Below are positions 1-10,925 of a stretch of 64,000 bases of DNA, in pieces; the first letter of the stretch is position 1, and every line of letters starts with the position of its first letter. The position numbers and the translations under genes are program-made. The stretch is from Diplocarpon mali (taxonomy: Eukaryota > Ascomycota > Leotiomycetes > Helotiales > Drepanopezizaceae): assembly GCA_024741835.1 (NCBI GenBank), contig JAENRP010000112.1, forward strand, positions 1 through 64,000. Direction: 5' to 3'. The notes beneath the pieces were generated by a model that worked only from the letters and a program-made list of their open reading frames with translations, did no database searches and was not told the origin of the DNA.

Positions 1-51
1 ATATCCCGCACCGCTGACCACTCCCAATCTCCCCTTGCCCTCCGACCCCAT

Positions 52-678
52 CTAGAAATCAAGCAACATCTGCGGCGCCGCCCTCTCCAAATCCTCCACC
101 TCCAGCACCCCGCCGTCGGCCCCTCCGCCGGCACCAAGCTCGCCCTCCCACCCATTCACCCTCGCCCAGTCTGCCCTCGCGACGCCCTCCCGCACAAACG
201 TCTCGAGGTACCGGCCCACGGCCACGTTGGCGTCCCGGTGCAGGCGGGTGCCGTCCTGCCTGAAGAACGTGTGCAGCAGCACGTTGACCAGGTCCGGCGG
301 GATGGACGGCCGGTCGCCGCTGGGGCGCGACGCCGCGCGGGATCCGCGGGCCGTGTGGGAGGAGAAGGGGTCCGAGTCGTCCTCCGTCCCCTGCTCTTCC
401 TCCGCTGCCGTCTCCGTGTCGAGGACGAGGTCGGGGTCGAGGTCCTCGTCCTCGTCCTCGTCCGAGCCCGTGCTCAGTACCGTGCTGGTGTTCGAGGCGC
501 GGGGTCTGGTTGCGAGAGAGGCGGGCGTGCCTCTGGCGGCCTTGGATCGAGGGGCGCGCGGGGTGGTGGTGGATTTGCGCCGTGAGGGGGAGGAGTTGGT
601 TGTTGGGCCTCTGGGGCGCCCGCGGGGCTTCGCGTTGGAGGTTTGGGGCCGGGGCGGGTGGAAGGGCTTGGGCGGCAT
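52..678 (-). CDS. CENP-X / MHF2-like histone-fold protein
   Basis: The protein has 208 residues in one exon. Residues about 125-208 read like CENP-X (MHF2): an IPPDLVN start, a helix with RLHRDANVAVGRYLETFV, and the typical ending LEVEDLERAAPQMLLDF. Proteins of this family pair with CENP-S (MHF1) as a histone-fold tetramer that binds DNA at centromeres and with the Fanconi FANCM/Fml1 helicase at stalled forks; that role is inferred here from the family. The first 120 residues are low complexity: Pro/Arg/Ser/Thr-rich, then an acidic stretch. This is longer than the ~80-residue vertebrate protein. A Gly-rich insert (GAGGGADGG) separates the last two helices. The ATG at 678 is the first in frame. 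The 4-base N gap lies about 60 bases upstream, so an upstream exon cannot be fully excluded. Confidence 0.85.
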   Translation of the reverse strand: MPPKPFHPPRPQTSNAKPRGRPRGPTTNSSPSRRKSTTTPRAPRSKAARGTPASLATRPRASNTSTVLSTGSDEDEDEDLDPDLVLDTETAAEEEQGTEDDSDPFSSHTARGSRAASRPSGDRPSIPPDLVNVLLHTFFRQDGTRLHRDANVAVGRYLETFVREGVARADWARVNGWEGELGAGGGADGGVLEVEDLERAAPQMLLDF

Positions 679-1241
679 TCTCTTCAGGTGTTCTGCTGGG
701 CGGATCGATGATGGTGTTTGGTGTGTCGGGTTTGGAGGNNNNGGTCGATGCAGGTTCCCGACACAAGAGAGGAGACGCGGATCGGTGGAGGGGAGGTGAT
801 TTCCGCGCTGGCACGTGACAGGGCGTTCCCTCGCAGATTTCGGGCGTGTGTTGCCAGCTACGGTACTTAATCATGAAGACGAAATTTACCGGTCACATGA
901 TATGGCCTTGATACCTCTCGTTGCCGTTAAGCAAGGTCCTCGAAAACCCTAGTCGCATCCAAACGGATCGAACGGCGTGGACGAGAACAACACATCGGAA
1001 TTCTAGACCTTAAAACTACAGAGTATGTAAGCCTCACAGAACACGATGAGAAACGGCGCCAACACCTGGCCTGGGGACCGTCCTATTTTCGAGATGAACT
1101 CCAGGTGCTATGCTGCTGGCGAAGAAAAAGCCACCTCCCTGGACAATCCAAGCCTTAGACCATCGCTCTCGTCAGTCTCCAAACCCATCCTCCCGAACTG
1201 CCATTTCCCGAACTGCCATTCCGGTTGTGTGTACGCCGCAG
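679..1241. other. Intergenic region with an assembly gap (N run 739-742)
   Basis: This is the space between the CENP-X-like start and the stop of the next minus-strand gene. It should hold the CENP-X-like promoter. It contains NNNN at 739-742. I see no gene, repeat or RNA here. Confidence 0.6.
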
Positions 1242-2949
1242 TCAGTTCCTAGCCTGACTCCTCCCTCGCACACCACCACTTCGGATAGTAGGTGCACTGA
1301 TATCTCGTCGTGTTCCGGCTCCTTCCACCATCTGCTTACGGGGCGTCATGGTGCCTTGTGCTAGGCTTCTTGCGCGGCCTCGACGCTCGCGGATCTGAGC
1401 CAGTGCTTCTTCGCGGGACATCGTGGGGCTCAGGGCTGGGTCGCGGGCAGATGGGAGCAGGGTGGGCAAGAGGTCTGGCGCCGCGGCGAGCGGAATTCGG
1501 GTTGTTGTGCTGATCGTGTGAAAGGTCGGGATCATGGTGTGCTTTCCTGCGACCTCGTGCTTGACTGGTTCTCCTTCCACCTGCTCGGGGGCTGTTTCTC
1601 GTGTGAGGGTGGGCATGATGGTTACGTCGTTGTCGTTGTCGTCACCGTCCGGGGCGGCGGGGCTCTGGGGAGCATCAAATATGGAGAGGAGGGATGTGCG
1701 GGTGTCTGCGATGAGAGCTGCGGCGGGTGGTTCGCAGGACGGTGTGCGTGCGAAGGAGCGAGGCCCTTCGCATGCCGGATGTGTAACGCTTTTCTCCGCG
1801 GGCGATATCAAGGGTGCTTCTTCGGCTGCTGGAGACGCGCTTCTGAAGGTGCCTTCACCTGGTATCGAGGCTGTACTAGAGCGCCCAGTCTGGGTCTTCT
1901 CTGGTGTTGAAGCTGCCGTGACTGCTTTCTGTATGGCTTTAGATATGCAGCAGTTCATTCGGCATTCGAGCTCCAAGTATTCCACTCGATCGTGTGCGCG
2001 GTTCGCTCGCTGTTGCTCCCAGCCCAAGAGCATTCGCAGGTTGTCCAATTCCTCCTCGCTTGCAGCAGACGATGTGATGGCGATAGGACCCTTGGATTTC
2101 CTGGATTTCTTCGGGCTCGCAAACTCATCATCCTCCTTCAGAGTGGGCAGCGGCATTCTCCCCTCAGCAGCAATCCGAGCAATCTCCTCGTTCTGCGCAA
2201 TCGTTCTCAGGGCATCACGCTCCTGCTGAACCAATTTAATCTGCTCATGGGCCTGTGAGAGTTCCTCTTGAACTCCAACCAGCTGGTATCGTGCGGCGAA
2301 AGCTTCGTGTTCGCGCTTCACGCTGCGCTCCTTCTCCTGCTCCAAATCCGCTTGGGCCATCTTCATCGCACTGCGCACCGACTTGAGCTCCTCCTGTAGC
2401 TTCACCAGAACCGACTGCGACTTGAACGACTCCTTTCGCGCTCTCCGGATCTCCTTCTCCCACAAGGTCTGTGTATGCGCATGCGTTTCTTTGGCGCGGC
2501 CATAATTCTCCTGCAGGGGCAGAGTTAGGAAAATATCTAGGATGCGCCAGGGGCAATGGCAGACTTGCCATAACACTCTCCAGTCTCTCGCCAACTCTCT
2601 GCTCTCTCATCTGACCCTCCTCAACTTGCCGCCGCAGTGCCCGTGCCTCCTCCCTGTATCGCCTCATCTCGCTCTCTGCTTCCTCCCGCCCCAGCATCGC
2701 GCGTTTTAGTGCCGCATCGTTCGCCTTTCTCTCCAGCTGCTTGCCTTGAAAGGCTAGCGAGTTGAATGCTGCCACCTTTTCGTGCACGCTGCTATCTCGA
2801 GAATGGCGTGTGAGGCTGCTCGCCGGCGCTGCGTCGAATATTGTAGACGCTATCTGCTGGTTGACGCGTTCAGGGGATTTTTGTAAGAGAGGCGTCCCAG
2901 GCGACCCGGGGAACTTGAAAGTCGGATCCATATCCGGGGACATGAACAT
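1242..2949 (-). CDS. Coiled-coil protein, putative spindle-pole-body (Cut12-type) family
   Basis: My model has two exons, 2949-2569 and 2510-1242, giving 549 residues. The intron 2568-2511 would be GC-AG: the donor reads GCAAGT, the best known GC donor, and the acceptor is CTGCAG. Splicing yields ...GERLESVM/ENYGRAKE..., matching the continuous coiled coil I recall for fungal proteins annotated as spindle-pole-body associated. A GT donor six bases upstream (GTTATG) would remove only Val-Met and also keeps frame. Residues about 50-260 are heptad-like, Lys/Glu/Arg-rich coiled coil. The C-terminal half is Ser/Thr/Pro-rich and looks disordered, with a short basic SPKKSRKSKG patch. No enzyme motif is visible. 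The spindle-pole role rests on my memory of the family and is much less certain than the gene itself. The start at 2949 (a second ATG lies at 2943) gives the longest form. Confidence 0.75.
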
Positions 2950-4206
2950 GTATGGTTTGGACTTTGGATCGTGATGATTCGGGGCTTGTGGAATTGCGGT
3001 CTGAACGTGGTCTCCGCTTTGTTTACTGCCAACAGCTCTGCCCGCGGAATCGGGCTTAGCGGCATCGCCGTCACCCTAGTGATGGCGATCGTGCAAAACT
3101 CGAGGAACAGGATTGTTTCTATATTGCGATGATTTGAACGCATTAATGCATGCAAAGGTTTCCAATCAACCCCGCTTCGTTCCCATAATATCGACGTCTC
3201 GTAGAAGACGTTGTTTTTACCATCTCAAATTCGTAATGCCCTCCTCGCCCCAAATCCCAGTCCAGCTGACGAGCGTTGATGGACCCCGGCTTGACTGCAG
3301 CGAAAAAACATATGGAATCCTTCGCAAGCATCAGTCAGTGGCCTCGTTGCGCTGACGTACAACGCATTGTAGTCTGCGGGCGAAGGAACTTTCAGACTGG
3401 GAGGAAGCAGAGATGCAACTCTGCAGACGATTAGATTAATTTAATTTCTACCTGCCGTCTACTAATCATTGAAGTATTCCCAAGTCCTCGATCTTCTGCG
3501 GTTGAATCGTCCCACCCTGAATCTGGATTTTTTGCCAGCAAAATAGTAATCAATAAGAGATAAATTTCACCGACCTGCCAATCCAGAATTTCAGAAATCC
3601 TCACCCGATCAAGTACAAGTAGATGCTCGGAATCGAAAGCAGAAACGGCCTGAAACAGCCACATCTCGAGAACGTAGCTTTTCCATGACCGTTGGTTGCG
3701 CCACGTGAACAAAACTGCATACGATCTTTCAATGCTGTTGGGATTGTTCATTCCCCTAATCCGCCTCCCTGCGACTGCTCGGAGCTTGCAAATTGAACGG
3801 ATCCACAGGAGACTGGGGGATAGGAGAACGCAGAGAGTAAAGACAGTTTGAACCCTCGGGATGCATGGAAAGAAAGACAAGAGAATCGCGAGCATGGCAG
3901 GTATCAACATATCCGCGAAGGGTTCGAGTAATTACACCGAAGAGAGAGTGAGAGCTTGCTAGAGTGCTTTGTTGTTGATATCAGAACTCTTTCGTCCTTC
4001 GGCAGAATACGGGACCTCTCTAAACAGCGCTAGCGCTAGCGCTAGCTTGTCTCGCCAGAATTTTTCGTCCAAGCTCTGTGTCCTCCCGGCCCTTCCCCCG
4101 AACATAAATTCTTTCCAACCTCCAGGACCATCTGTTCATACCACCTCCTCTATTTCTTCATCAACATCTCCCCTCCACTTCGATCAATCGATCACCAGCC
4201 GCAATC
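2950..4206. other. Divergent intergenic region upstream of the ADP/ATP carrier
   Basis: This 1.26-kb gap lies between two divergent genes and should contain both promoters. A minus-strand ORF at 3431-3910 has no family resemblance and is not accepted. The last 200 bases are pyrimidine-rich, as expected for the leader of a highly expressed gene. A short hexamer repeat at 4026-4046 is listed separately. Confidence 0.6.
4026..4046. repeat. Short tandem hexamer (GCTAGC), self-complementary
   Basis: About three and a half copies of the palindromic unit GCTAGC lie 160-180 bases upstream of the carrier ATG, in the probable promoter or 5' leader. Because each unit is its own reverse complement, the whole block can fold on itself. 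No function is known to me. Confidence 0.8.
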
Positions 4207-5739
4207 ATGAGCGAAGCCCCTAAGAAGCAGTCCATCATGGGCGTGTAAGTGCCAACTTTGCATTATCCCGTTTCCCCTACATGAATTTGGGCCCAAATGG
4301 CATCGCGACCAGCATCCATCTAGACATGCCTTCCTGTGTCCTTGGAGTCTTCACAGCATCCAGATGAGAACTCGTAGGGCCATTGAGATGTGCAATGCTG
4401 GCGGCTGAGGGTCTGAGAGCTTCTTCATCGCTCAATGGCTTGCAATAAAAAATTCTCACAATGCCAAATATGTGCGTGCCTGCTGACATTTTCAATTACA
4501 GCCCTCCTTTCGTTATCGATTTCTTGAGTACGTCTCCCTTCGACCTGGAATATTTGTCATCGCTGGTGACGCGGTATTTGATAGAATGAAGGGCGTCAGA
4601 TCAGATACGGGATCATAACTGACAGGCAATCATAGTGGGTGGTGTCTCTGCTGCCGTCTCGAAGACTGCTGCTGCCCCTATTGAGCGTGTCAAGCTCTTG
4701 ATCCAAAATCAGGTACGTTGTCCCTATTTCAGTCCAACACCCATATACGCATCAGTCCCGGGTCTCCGCTTCGTGACGTACATCAAATGCCAAGAACATA
4801 TGTTTTACCAGATTTCACATGGATGATGGATCAGCAATTTTTTGGATCTACTGAGGCTCATCAATCGTTCACTTACTGATAAACTCTTGCAGGATGAGAT
4901 GTTGAAGACTGGCCGTCTTGACCGCAAGTATGATGGTATTGTCGAGTGCTTCAAGAGAACTACCGCTCAAGAAGGTGTCGCGTCTCTCTGGAGAGGCAAC
5001 ACCGCCAACGTCATCCGTTACTTCCCTACACAAGCTTTGAACTTTGCGTTCCGTGACACCTACAAGTCCATGTTCGCCTTCAAGAAGGAGCGTGATGGAT
5101 ACGCCAAGTGGATGGCTGGTAACTTGGCCTCCGGTGGAGTAAGTAACCTCTTAAGGGTTCCCAACACATAAATCTAATCGTCCCCAGGCTGCCGGTGCCA
5201 CTTCCCTCCTCTTCGTCTACTCTCTCGATTACGCCCGGACCCGTTTGGCCAACGACAACAAGAACGCCAAGACAGGTGGTGAGCGTCAATTCAACGGCCT
5301 GATTGATGTCTACAAGAAGACTCTCGCCTCCGACGGTATTGCCGGTCTCTACCGTGGTTTCGGTCCTTCTGTCGCTGGTATCGTTGTCTACCGTGGTCTC
5401 TACTTCGGAATGTACGACTCCATCAAGCCTGTCGTTCTCGTCGGTCCTCTCGAGGGTAGCTTTCTTGCCTCCTTCCTTCTCGGATGGACCGTTACTACTG
5501 GTGCCGGTATTGCCTCGTACCCTCTCGATACTATCCGTCGTCGCATGATGATGACTTCTGGTGAGGCCGTCAAGTACAAGTCTTCCCTGGATGCTGGTCG
5601 CCAAATCGTTGCCAAGGAGGGTGTCAAGTCTCTCTTCAAGGGTGCTGGAGCCAACATTCTACGTGGTGTTGCTGGTGCCGGTGTCTTGTCCATCTATGAC
5701 AAAATGCAGGTCCTGCTGTTCGGCAAGGCCTTCAAGTAA
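4207..5739 (+). CDS. Mitochondrial ADP/ATP carrier (AAC / Pet9 type)
   Basis: The gene has five exons: 4207-4244, 4502-4527, 4636-4712, 4893-5138 and 5188-5739. All junctions are GT-AG and in frame, giving 312 residues, the usual length. The protein exchanges cytosolic ADP for matrix ATP across the inner mitochondrial membrane. It shows the start [20 protein letters not shown], the first carrier signature [12 protein letters not shown], and the diagnostic nucleotide-carrier motif RRRMMM at residues 246-251. It ends in GKAFK. The first three exons are tiny (38, 26 and 77 nt), an intron-rich 5' end seen in many fungal AAC genes. Codon use is strongly biased to C/T-ending codons (GTC, ATC, CTC, GGT), unlike its neighbours, which fits very high expression. 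Identity is not in doubt. Only the first two small exons depend on splice reading. Confidence 0.97.
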
Positions 5740-8700
5740 ATGGTGACCTGTGTAGTATAGGATAATGCGAGGTCGTGGCGGAAGATGGTAATGGAGCGGC
5801 GGCTGATTGATGGCGGAACTTAGGAGGGTGTTGCGGCAGGTGGAAGCTGTTACAGGCATCTATTGCTATGGTGTTTAGCAACCCGCAGTGGCTTGGGTTG
5901 GTTTACCCTGGTCGCTGCTGTACTTTATTACCAAGGCAATTTCCTCTGTTCCTTTTGCTCGCTGCTCTTCACTCGCTGGGTTCTTATCTCTTTATGGACG
6001 TCTTGCACGCATGGTGAATAGATTTCGAAGACAGTCCTGTGGTCAGATTGGAATGGAAACTTTCAATGGATCTACTGTGCCTACTTGCAACTAATCTCGT
6101 GTGTATCTGAATGTAACCGCCGACCGTTGAAACTTTGAATGTCAACATGTTCATGAACACCGGGCTTCCCGCTTTTTCTTCCAGCAGTTGTATTCCTCTA
6201 TGATTGCACGCGCCCACAACCAGAACCGGGAGGGACGTGATGCCGGGAATATGTGTCTTCAGCAAATGCCAACCTCTGTGCTCCAGTGACATATTATCAT
6301 GGTTATAACCGCAGTAACTACGTTTCCTTATGAGTAGTTTTTAGTAAAGGCTGGTTCTGGTGAATGTTACGTCTCATCGTATGTCCATTCGAGCTAGCTT
6401 TTAAATCCATTTACCTCGCATCATTCCTTTCGAGCCATATTCGTTCGCAGCTAGCTCCACTCGCTAATACAAACATCGACTGAAAGCCCCTCCGCTATTC
6501 TTCTAGCTCAGCATTTGTGCTCCCCCCTAAACTTGACTCGTCTCTCTAAAATGCTTTCTAGCGACACGCTTCCTCACTTCTCATATATCCCCTAACTACT
6601 TGCAATAGCAAGCGCCTTTCTCTCTCATCAAATGTCACATCGGGAATTCAATAAAACTCAAGGATCACATTCACCGCACTCACTCTTGATGCCTCTCAAG
6701 GGTCAGCTATTAGCCAAAAATCTCCTCACTCTATCGAACAGCGTTTCCTTACAAGAGCTTCGCATTTTTTCATTCGTCGGCACTAGTCACATAATACCTA
6801 GCGAGTACCCGTTTTCCCAGTCGGATTGACTCACCCGCTCATGATCTTTGTCTCGATTCGGGCTTCATAGCTACATGTTCTCTTTGGCTTTTCGGACAAG
6901 ATTTTCGAACAAATGCCCTCTCACGAGGTGATAACTCTCCTACATGGGAACATATACATCGTCAAAATTATCACTGAATCGCTTGTCACTCGACGAGCCT
7001 GAATCATTGCAGCGATTTGCATTCTGCAGTACGTGCCTTCCATACCCCTGCGGTGTTGCGTCGAGGATGTCCCTTACGCCAATAGTTGGAGTACATCTGC
7101 TCAAAAGACCTGAATAGTTCATCACCTTGGACGCGAACTGCTACCGAGAATGGCACCTGTCGAGTTAAAATCTATCAAGCTGGGCAGCGGCCGAAAGATT
7201 TTGCGCATAATCTGTATGGATGGTGCCTTGCGGATGTTATTAGAGGCAGGACTATCAACTAAATTCCCACAGTACCCCCGCCCTCGGCATCATCAAGGCT
7301 TCAACGAGCTGGATATTTACTGCCGATCCGTCTTTCTCGGTACGCAAGCTTGCTCCGCCTAGGGATGACAACCGCCAGTATCTAGTCGCTGGGTAGGCCC
7401 TCAGGCTCCTCAAGCGGAATGATTACCCGCTACCAAATACCGGGATCAAGAGCAATATTCGCACATCGAAGTAAGCCCACTTATTTACTGGCTCAAGCAC
7501 AGTCCCCCCATTCTATTCGTGGTCGAAATTGTCGATTATCGAACGCGACTCTATCAAATTCAATATATTCTTGAATCCAAAGGATGGGCTGTGTACAGCT
7601 TACAACATCCATAAGAGGAGGGTGTTACTCCGCCACAAGTTTAGAGGGGTGGATCTTACCTCAGAGAAAAGATCGGTAGCCTTGACAGCTCTGATTCAAG
7701 TGACAGTCCAAAAGCTGTGTTCCGGCATTTCTGTTGTTAAAAAGCCAGCAGCATTGTTGCCACTGACTAAGAAAAGAGGCCGACTTCCAGGCCCTAGGAC
7801 CAGAAGCGCTCGTTCCAATATCGAAGCGGCGATCAGGGGCCAGGCATTACATATCCCGTTGGAGGAAAGCCAGCTCGAGGAGAAATAACAACCTGGACAT
7901 ATCATGCCATTTCAATCGGCCCAACCTGCATGCCATTAGCTCGATCTCAGCCAAGGCTACGAACCAATTCGATCATAGCCCCAGCCCATATTCCAGTGGC
8001 CAGGAGGTCGAAAGCACCAATAATCTGATCCATTCGCTAAACAGCGGAATTTAATTACATGTTGATCGCAAAAATTCAGATGTTTGTTTTCCAGATACCA
8101 AAGTCGTGAGCAACACTATGCGAAGCTCCTTCTGACCCTCGCGTATTCTGACTCGTTGCTACGAGCTTCACTTGAATTGTATTAAATATCCACCCAGTAT
8201 CCCATGGATGCAAAGCCACGAATCTACCTTTCGGAGCTTGTTTCTTTGCGGAGTGCAAGAAGATATTTTCAAGGTGAGCGATGATCATATTACAGTGAAG
8301 TGGAGCTACAGTCGGTTATAGGATCGCAGAGCTGTGCGGAAGCCTCATAAGCGAGATAATTCAAAGCGGAAGGCCTTTATACATAAGTTCTGTCAATGAA
8401 CTGGGGTTCTTAGAAGCGGTGACTTTGAGAATCACAACTAAGAGTAGTCGCTGGCTCTTTGGTACCTCTGCCTTGAGTATGTACTACTGTAAGCAGTATG
8501 CGACGGTCAGCACTAGCGAGCATCCCAGGTCCGCTGAGGCTTTCCAGACGGGGAATTGCAGAGTTGGTCCCGATGAAATGCGTACAGAGTTATTCCCGTG
8601 GAGGGCGACCGAGTGGCGAGCCGCAGCCATAAGCTTTGTGACGAGCCGCTGTCGCCGTCTGCAACACCGCCAGGATGTGGCACAGCAGTGTAGCCTCGAG

Positions 8701-8821
8701 CAGCCAGCGTAGTACGAGATGGCGAGACAGTCTTGTTCTTCTCTCATCTCTGGGAAAAGCCTTTCTCTCTCTCTCTCTCTCTCCTGTGTCCGTTTTGTCT
8801 CGGTAGGCCAGCTTGTCCACA
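5740..8821. other. 3.1-kb region without a supportable gene
   Basis: This stretch follows the carrier stop and runs to the Kelch gene start. It is closer to AT/GC balance than the coding parts and carries only short ORFs on both strands (the largest about 120 codons), none with a recognisable motif. The first few hundred bases would be the carrier 3' UTR. A (CT)9 microsatellite occurs at 8765-8782, in the likely leader of the next gene. I see no tRNA B-box or transposon remnant. Confidence 0.5.
8765..8782. repeat. (CT)9 microsatellite
   Basis: This is an uninterrupted CT dinucleotide run about 40 bases upstream of the Kelch gene ATG. Pyrimidine tracts like this are common in fungal core promoters and leaders. 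Confidence 0.9.
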
Positions 8822-10925
8822 ATGAGGGCGTTACTTTCCTTTTACCTTGCACTGGCTTCGTGCCATTCTACATTTTCCTTCTGTGTTACTTCAGGCTCAT
8901 GTTATCCTACTGTCGCGACGAAAGATACTGCGCTCGCGGCGAGTGGAGAAATATCGGCGGGGAGAGCGGTGGAAGGGAGGCAACAGCCAGGAGTCGTTGC
9001 TGCAAAAATCTTTCTGCGGAGGGGATATCATGGATGTGGGTAGACCTTGTCTTCTTTGGAAACCTATCCTCGAACTCGGATCTGGATTTTAACATGGCTT
9101 GCAGCGGTTGTGGTTGGCAACTATGTTTACATCGACGGGGGCGCCTTCTCCTACACCAGCGGCGGAGCACCACAAATCCAATATTCGACGACCACATTGT
9201 CAATTGACATGTCAAAATCCTGGGAGAACTCATCCGTAGTCATAAACTCCTATTCGAAGCCCAGCGGAGTGCCAAATCTGGATTGCGGATCGCTGTGGTA
9301 TAATCCGAAACGGAACTCTCTGGTCGCTGGATTTTCCGGCGCGTCAGCACGATTTAATACTCCGCCAACACCGTGGCCCTTGGGATTGTGGTCTTTCCGA
9401 CTAGATGATCAAGGTGGAGGAACTTGGACGCAAGCTATCGCGCCCACGGCAGCGCTAACTAGCAATTCCTTGACTCGGCCATACCAAGGACTGTCAGCGT
9501 TCGGAGGTGATGGTGCGTTCACTCTGGGAGGCTATGAGAACGACAGGTCAAGCCCAGCAAGCCGGAATGTCTCTTCGCAGATACCTGTGCCGGGGATAGT
9601 TCAGTATAACATGACAAGTGGCACTTTCACGAACTCTAGTGCGTCCGGCTACAACTTTAACGGTACTGCGGAGCGGGGAGTGCTTCACTACGTCCCGTCC
9701 TTTGGACTCCGAGGAATCTATGTTATCCTGGGAGGTAACATCTCTGGGTTGGATGATTACTCGGCCGAGGAGAACATCCAGTCATTCAAGAGTTTGACCA
9801 TCTTCGATCCATCGACAGGCGCTTTCTACAACCAGACCACGACTGGGAATATCCCGAACGGACGGATAGAGTTCTGTGCTACAGGAGCAAACTCCACAAA
9901 CTCCACCTACGAGATGTAAGCATGATGCTCCTCCGGAGACTCGCTACTCTGGTCTGACTCGATAGATTCATATACGCTGGGTGGGGAGGTCATCTCGGAG
10001 CTGACGCATTGCCCTACGATGAAATCTACATCCTGACTCTCCCGGCCTTCCAATGGATCAAAGTATCCTACCCGCCCGCGAGACCCAGACACGGCCACAC
10101 TTGCGAAACCGTCGGGAACCGGCAGATGCTGGTCATCGGCGGCGTCGACACACGACAAGACACGCCCACGAATGCAGCTCCATCGGTCGATCTGGTGACC
10201 TTCGCGACGCGAGATCAGTTCGCTCAAGGCCTCGCGATCTTTGACATGACCAGGTTGTCCTGGGCAGCGCAGTACGATGCCGACGCGGCGGCGTACGCGC
10301 AATCAGATCCTGTCATGAGTTACTATGCTTCGAAGTAAGTCTTCCTGCTGCCACCTACCAGACATGGCCCCGTAGCCTTGGGCTGATGTATTACCAGCTC
10401 TCGCGAACCGGCGAGATGGGGCTCCCCAGCACTTCAATCCGTCTTCTCTGTCACCCATTTCACAAACAGTAAGCCTCCCCCCCCTCCGAGCCCCTCCGAA
10501 GAAAACTGACCATCACAGCCACGTCCATACCCGCATCAGGTCCCACGACTACAACCTCCAGCAACCCTAGCGTGGGGTCTAAATCGTCTTCCAACGCAGG
10601 CGCGATAGCAGGCGGCGTAGTAGGAGGCGTGTTGGGCCTTGCAGCCACCGCCAGTTTGATATTCGTCCTCACGCGACGCCGCCGGCGAGCTGCCGCTGCA
10701 GAGAAGCCGACGAGCGAGCATCGCCACGGAGTGGAAGGCGGCACCGAGACGGGCGAACAGGGCCAGCACCAAGGCGAGAGCCGGGGAGGTTCCAAGCCCC
10801 AGGCGCCGCTCTTGTCCGAGGCGCCTGGCTCCGAGGCGGGCGGGCGAGAGGGCGACCCCCAGGAGTTGGGGACGCCGCAGCCGCATCGTGAGATGAATGC
10901 CAGGGACAGGCATGAGCTGGCCTAG
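8822..10925 (+). CDS. Secreted Kelch-repeat protein with one C-terminal membrane anchor
   Basis: The gene has five exons: 8822-9035, 9105-9915, 9966-10334, 10398-10468 and 10519-10925, giving 623 residues; all borders are GT-AG and in frame. Residues 1-17 (MRALLSFYLALASC...) form a signal peptide. Joining exons 1 and 2 restores RRGYHGSVVVGNYVYIDGG, the first Kelch blade; later blades carry GG, Y and W at Kelch-like spacing (for example PRHGHTCETVGNRQMLVIGG). A Ser/Thr/Asn-rich stalk is followed by a single membrane helix (GAIAGGVVGGVLGLAATAS), an Arg-rich stop-transfer RRRRR and a charged cytoplasmic tail. Many N-x-S/T sites suggest glycosylation. The layout is that of a type I surface protein with an outside beta-propeller. 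Similar proteins are widespread in Pezizomycotina, but their ligand and job are not known to me. Confidence 0.87.

Noticed and set aside
3431..3910. 159-codon minus-strand ORF between two divergent genes
   Set aside because: No motif, unusual composition for a protein, and it lies in the expected promoter region of the ADP/ATP carrier.
5080..5604. 174-codon minus-strand ORF opposite the ADP/ATP carrier
   Set aside because: Antisense shadow of a strongly biased coding sequence; its apparent peptides mirror carrier codons.
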